Source: JACQID01 sp035289125
GTDB lineage: Archaea; Aenigmatarchaeota; Aenigmatarchaeia; GW2011-AR5
Length of the DNA: 33,621 bases
Direction: 5' to 3'
NCBI GenBank assembly: GCA_035289125.1
Contig: DATDXW010000026.1
Location: 1 to 33,621, forward strand
The notes beneath the pieces are model-generated. The model saw only the letters and a list, made by a program, of their open reading frames with translations. It was not told the origin of the DNA and did not search any database. Made by a program: the position numbers and the translations under genes. Below are positions 30,480 to 33,621 of the stretch, one piece after another. Each line of letters opens with the position of its first letter. Positions within the stretch are counted from its first letter, which is position 1.

Positions 30480-30560
30480 GGGATACGACTTGAAAGCAAA
30501 CGGGAAGAAAGTAAATAAAGCATCGACTTATGAGCGAGAAGCGAACAAGGGGATATTATG
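30476..30560 (+). repeat. Hairpin elements 8 and 9, at the methyltransferase start
   Basis: Element 8 (TATTGGGATACGACTTG) is chained onto element 7 and is degenerate. Element 9 starts AAAGCATCGACTTATGAG and ends ACAAGGGGATATTATG, the ATG being the start codon of the methyltransferase at 30558. Confidence 0.6.
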
Positions 30561-31310
30561 ATTGAAAGCGACCAGAAGAAACTTTGGAAGGCAAGGGCCG
30601 CCACTTACAATAACCTGAAGTGGGTGAATAACTCTGTGTTAAAGCAGGCGGTGCTCGAGAATGGCCGCTTTGAGCGCCATCACTCTGTTCTTGACGCCGG
30701 TACGGGCACGGGCATCATAGCATCTCTCATCGCTCCGCTGGTGAAAGAAGTTCACGGGATTGACATATCGCCCGAGATGCTTTCATTCGTGAGCAACGGC
30801 CATCCTAACACTGTTTTCAAAGAAGGCGACGTGCGAAAAATGACGTATCCCGACGCGCGCTTTGACCGCGTGATAACGAGGAACGTTTTCCATAACATAC
30901 TTGTAGAAGAAGACCGCCTTCGCGCGACGCGCGAGTGCCGCCGCGTGCTGAAGAAAGGCGGCTGGCTCATTTTGCAGGAAGGCGTGCCTCCGCATGCATC
31001 GCTAAAGCGCGATTTTGAAAAGATTTTCGCGTTGAAGGAAACACGCGCGACGTTCTTGCCGGAAGAGCTGGTTTCTTTGTTGAAGCAGGCAGGCTTCGCC
31101 AAGGTGAGCGTAAACATAATAGACGACAAAGACTTTGACTTGAAGAACTGGCTTGACAACGACGGCACGCTTTCAGAAGAAACGAAGCAGAAAATAACTG
31201 ACATGCACGTAAACGGCAGCGACGAGTTCAAGAAGCACTACAACCTGCGCACTCTTGCTGGCAGGGTTCTCATAGACGCGAAAGCCGCTATAGTGGTAGG
31301 CGAAAAGTAA
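30558..31310 (+). CDS. Class I SAM-dependent methyltransferase
   Basis: A 250-residue methyltransferase with a Rossmann core. Motif I is VLDAGTGTGIIASLIAPLV near residue 44, the acidic loop VHGIDISPEM follows near 70, then VFKEGDVRKMTYPDARFDRV (motifs II-III), and RECRRVLKKGGWLILQEG near 124. It resembles the UbiE/Methyltransf_11 group. Acceptor unknown; in this block a sugar or lipid-linked glycan is plausible. The start ATG closes a hairpin element and has AAGGGG just upstream. The stop overlaps the next start in TAATG, indicating coupled translation with the sulfatase-like gene. Confidence 0.88.
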   Translation: MIESDQKKLWKARAATYNNLKWVNNSVLKQAVLENGRFERHHSVLDAGTGTGIIASLIAPLVKEVHGIDISPEMLSFVSNGHPNTVFKEGDVRKMTYPDARFDRVITRNVFHNILVEEDRLRATRECRRVLKKGGWLILQEGVPPHASLKRDFEKIFALKETRATFLPEELVSLLKQAGFAKVSVNIIDDKDFDLKNWLDNDGTLSEETKQKITDMHVNGSDEFKKHYNLRTLAGRVLIDAKAAIVVGEK

Positions 31311-32392
31311 TGAACCTTATCTTTATCACTATGGACGGTCTGCGGCGCGACCGCATAGATAAAGTCCCGTCCCTGCATGCACTGGCGAAAGAGTCGCTGT
31401 TCTTTTCCGGACTGATTACCGCCGCGCCTTACACCATCGCGTCAATGCACGCCTTATTTTCAGGCACGTATCCGTCACGGAACGGCGTGGACGCGTATTA
31501 TAACATGTTCAAGTTTGACAAGAAATTCAAGACGCTCGCCGAATACATGAAAGACGCCGGGCGCGTTTGCCGCGCCGACGTCATCAACGACAGCGTTCTT
31601 CCGCGGCAAGGCTTTGACGTTTTTGAAATTCATGATGAGAATAAGGACAATCTCGCCGAGCGTCATTGCCGAATTCTGGAAGAAATCAAGAGCAACAAAA
31701 GCTTTTTCCTGTATCTCCATTACAGCAATATTCACACCAAGCTTATTCGCGACGTGCAGAAACCTTACAACGACTTCACCAAGGAGTTCTTTTCGCAGCC
31801 CGCCGACAACGAAAAGCGCTACGACTCTTATATGCAAGATTGCGAGGCATACTTGAAAAGCGTGCTTGACAAGCTGAAAGAACTTGCCATGCTAAAGAAT
31901 ATGGTCATTGTAGTAGTTTCCGACCACGGCGTGAGCCTCGGCGAAAAGGAAGGCGAACGCATGTACGGTTCGTTTGTCTTTGATTACACGCTGAAGACTT
32001 TTTGTATCATGCGCGTCCCGGACGTGCTTGGCAAAGAAGTCCCGTGGCAGGCAAGCACCGTCGACATCCTCCCGACAATTCTTGAAGTATTTGGTATGAA
32101 ACGCGACGAAAAGTACGAATACCCCGACGGCTCGTCACTGCTTACGCTAAAGAAAGACCGCACGGTCTTCTCGGAAACCGGCGGTCTGGGTGGCCCGTGG
32201 CCCTCCCAGAAAGCGCACAACGTCTTCTGTGCTCGTCTTCCAGCCGCCAAAGCAATTTATTACAAAACGCCGGGCAAGTGGGAGTTTTACAACCTGAAGA
32301 ACGACCCCAAGGAAAGAAATCCCCGCAACCGACCCAGCAACGAATTAGAGGAAAGCCTCATGAACTCCATGAAGGAGCGGTATCATATTTAG
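31310..32392 (+). CDS. Sulfatase-like alkaline-phosphatase-superfamily enzyme
   Basis: A 360-residue member of the sulfatase/alkaline phosphatase superfamily. Metal-binding parts are ITMDGLRRDRID (residues 6-17), YLHYSNIHTK near 140, and VVVSDHGVSLGEKEG near 201. The usual sulfatase C/S-x-P-x-R is replaced by APYTIASMHALFSGTYPSRN, with Thr42 as the likely nucleophile. This is more like phosphoethanolamine or phosphoglycerol transferases and phosphodiesterases than true sulfatases, but no membrane helices are present. Its end (WEFYNLKNDPKERN) has the normal sulfatase C-terminal fold. It may act on phosphate or sulfate groups of the glycan. It is coupled to the upstream methyltransferase. Confidence 0.87.
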   Translation: MNLIFITMDGLRRDRIDKVPSLHALAKESLFFSGLITAAPYTIASMHALFSGTYPSRNGVDAYYNMFKFDKKFKTLAEYMKDAGRVCRADVINDSVLPRQGFDVFEIHDENKDNLAERHCRILEEIKSNKSFFLYLHYSNIHTKLIRDVQKPYNDFTKEFFSQPADNEKRYDSYMQDCEAYLKSVLDKLKELAMLKNMVIVVVSDHGVSLGEKEGERMYGSFVFDYTLKTFCIMRVPDVLGKEVPWQASTVDILPTILEVFGMKRDEKYEYPDGSSLLTLKKDRTVFSETGGLGGPWPSQKAHNVFCARLPAAKAIYYKTPGKWEFYNLKNDPKERNPRNRPSNELEESLMNSMKERYHI

Positions 32393-32482
32393 CATTATGA
32401 TAAACGGCATTGCCAGAGGGTCCTTATTCTGCATCGCGCGCATTTTAGCAACAATTAAATCTCTTTCTTCATATCTTTAATC

Positions 32483-33621
32483 GTGAAAACCGTAATAATC
32501 GGCATAGACGGCGGGACCTGGTCATCGTTTGACCGCTTCCCCGGCGCAATGCCTTTTTTGTCTTCGCTGAAGCACGGCTCGCTGGAAACCACCATCCCTA
32601 CGGGCTCTGCCGCGGCGTGGACTTCTTTCGCTACCGGCAAGAACCCCGGGAAGCACGGCATCGTCTCGTGGGAAACTCGCCCGTTTTCGGGCAAGATAGC
32701 CACGTCACACGATATAGCCGCCAATGAGATATGGGACATGCTTTCCAAAGAAAACATAAGCGTCGGCGTCGTGTGCCCGCCAATTTCCTTCCCGCCCAAG
32801 CACGTAAATGGCTTTTACGTCTCCGGCATAGGGCGCCCCTCCACAGAAGAAGATTTCGTTTACCCGACGCAAGAAACGGAGAACGCGCGGCGCTATATTG
32901 AAGACTTGAACACACTCGAGACCGTCCGGAGCGGCAAATCGTTCGAGGCGGGAGATAAAATAAAGAAAATGACAGAGAACAAGGTTTCGCTGTTTCTTGA
33001 ACTCACGAAAAAATACGACACAAACTTTTCTTTCATCCTCATAGACGAGAACGACCGCTTCCAGCATTTCTTCTGGAAGGACGAAAACGCGCTTATGGAT
33101 TATTACTCGCTGCTGGACGCGCAAGTAAGAAGAATATGCGACGAAAACCGCGACGCCAACGTCTTCGTTTTGTCCGACCACGGCTTTCACGATGCGCCGG
33201 CGAAGCACTTTCACATAAACACGTGGCTTGCCAATAACGGATATATCATATTGGGCGTTTTAGATAGAATAAAAATGCTTCTCTATCCTATCGGGAAGGC
33301 GCTGTTCGGGCGCTTTATCCGCGATGAGCCGCCTGCGTGGATGAAGCGCTTCGTTCCCCATCAGGAAACCATAATAAAGAACATACAGGAGAAGCCGGAC
33401 TTTATAGGCTTTAACAACTTCAGCCTTTTCGTCAAAGATACGGACAAGGTGGAAGAAATAGTTTCCAAGCTAAAGAACGTCAAAGACCACGATAGACCGG
33501 TTTTCACCGGCGTATGGCAGAAAAGCGAAGTATACTCCGGCCCGTTCATTGATGCAATGCCGGACATCGTATTCATGATGGACAGCGATTACGCGATAAA
33601 CACAGATTTCTCCCCGTTCTT
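32483..33621 (+). CDS. Type I phosphodiesterase/nucleotide pyrophosphatase-like, 3' end beyond window
   Basis: From GTG 32483 the frame stays open for 379 codons to the right edge. It starts KTVIIGIDGGTWSSFDRFPG, with metal-binding Asp9. The nucleophile region TTIPTGSAAAWTSFATGKNP then GKHGI (residues 37-60) is typical of type I phosphodiesterases; Thr40 is the likely nucleophile. ENDRFQHFFWKDE near 192 and VFVLSDHGFHD near 230 are further ligands. The family hydrolyses phosphodiester or phosphate-anhydride bonds of nucleotides or glycans. The GTG lies about 23-30 nt from ATTAAAT (32453-32460), giving a leaderless start. It is the second alkaline-phosphatase-superfamily enzyme in the block. 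Confidence 0.88.
   Translation, partial: MKTVIIGIDGGTWSSFDRFPGAMPFLSSLKHGSLETTIPTGSAAAWTSFATGKNPGKHGIVSWETRPFSGKIATSHDIAANEIWDMLSKENISVGVVCPPISFPPKHVNGFYVSGIGRPSTEEDFVYPTQETENARRYIEDLNTLETVRSGKSFEAGDKIKKMTENKVSLFLELTKKYDTNFSFILIDENDRFQHFFWKDENALMDYYSLLDAQVRRICDENRDANVFVLSDHGFHDAPAKHFHINTWLANNGYIILGVLDRIKMLLYPIGKALFGRFIRDEPPAWMKRFVPHQETIIKNIQEKPDFIGFNNFSLFVKDTDKVEEIVSKLKNVKDHDRPVFTGVWQKSEVYSGPFIDAMPDIVFMMDSDYAINTDFSPF

Noticed and set aside
29915..30560. CRISPR array
   Set aside because: Copies vary in length and spacing, are interrupted by a gene, are chained without unique spacers, and no cas genes are present.

Overview
The window looks archaeal. Most gene starts sit about 22-30 nt downstream of an A/T-rich TATA-like box, as in leaderless archaeal promoters. 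The housekeeping genes include an archaeal-type topoisomerase I, an aCPSF2-like beta-CASP nuclease, RtcA and a DUF217-type VapB. The small mixed gene set and a plant/protist-like TyrRS would fit a DPANN-type lineage, but the window alone does not prove that. GC content looks close to 50%, with a few clearly AT-richer accessory genes.

Region 1 (1-10.0 kb) is informational and stress-related: topA (cut by the left edge), serS, a lipoprotein-like FKBP, an MGMT-family protein, tyrS, a divergent hypothetical/wHTH pair with an operator-like dyad, aCPSF2-rtcA, a small heat-shock protein, an MBL-fold hydrolase and a hypothetical gene preceded by a 61-bp tandem repeat.

Region 2 (10.1-22.5 kb) is a surface-glycan locus of bacterial LPS/capsule character. 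It holds a heptose kinase-isomerase fusion (HldA-GmhA) and HldC for ADP-heptose, a UDP-sugar dehydrogenase, a sugar nucleotidyltransferase, a GT9 (heptosyltransferase-like) enzyme, three GT4 glycosyltransferases, and an RfbF/RfbG/SDR set for a CDP-deoxyhexose. In the middle, on the opposite strand, lies a protein with a ribbon-helix-helix (RHH) DNA-binding N-terminus joined to a nucleotidyltransferase domain that lacks its catalytic signature. A perfect dyad lies at its own promoter, so it may be a transcription factor derived from a sugar-nucleotide enzyme. Blocks are separated by copies of a TGTAAACTACCCGCCAC motif.

Region 3 (22.5-33.6 kb) is accessory: a broken AT-rich gene, membrane proteins, two more glycosyltransferases, VapBC, a NodU-type carbamoyltransferase, and a right-hand block of RHH, methyltransferase, sulfatase-like and type I phosphodiesterase-like genes (the last cut by the right edge).

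The strongest undescribed signal is a dispersed family of small palindromic elements (about 13 or more copies; 5.8, 9.8-10.0, 28.6 and 29.9-30.6 kb). Their flanks are constant (TAATATGG[G/C]AT[A/C]CGAC at the left, GGGG[T/A]ATTATG at the right). The stem between them varies in sequence but stays self-complementary. At three genes the right end of the element is the likely Shine-Dalgarno sequence plus the ATG start codon. A second signal is a 30-nt dyad-plus-TATA module shared by the MGMT and heptose promoters.
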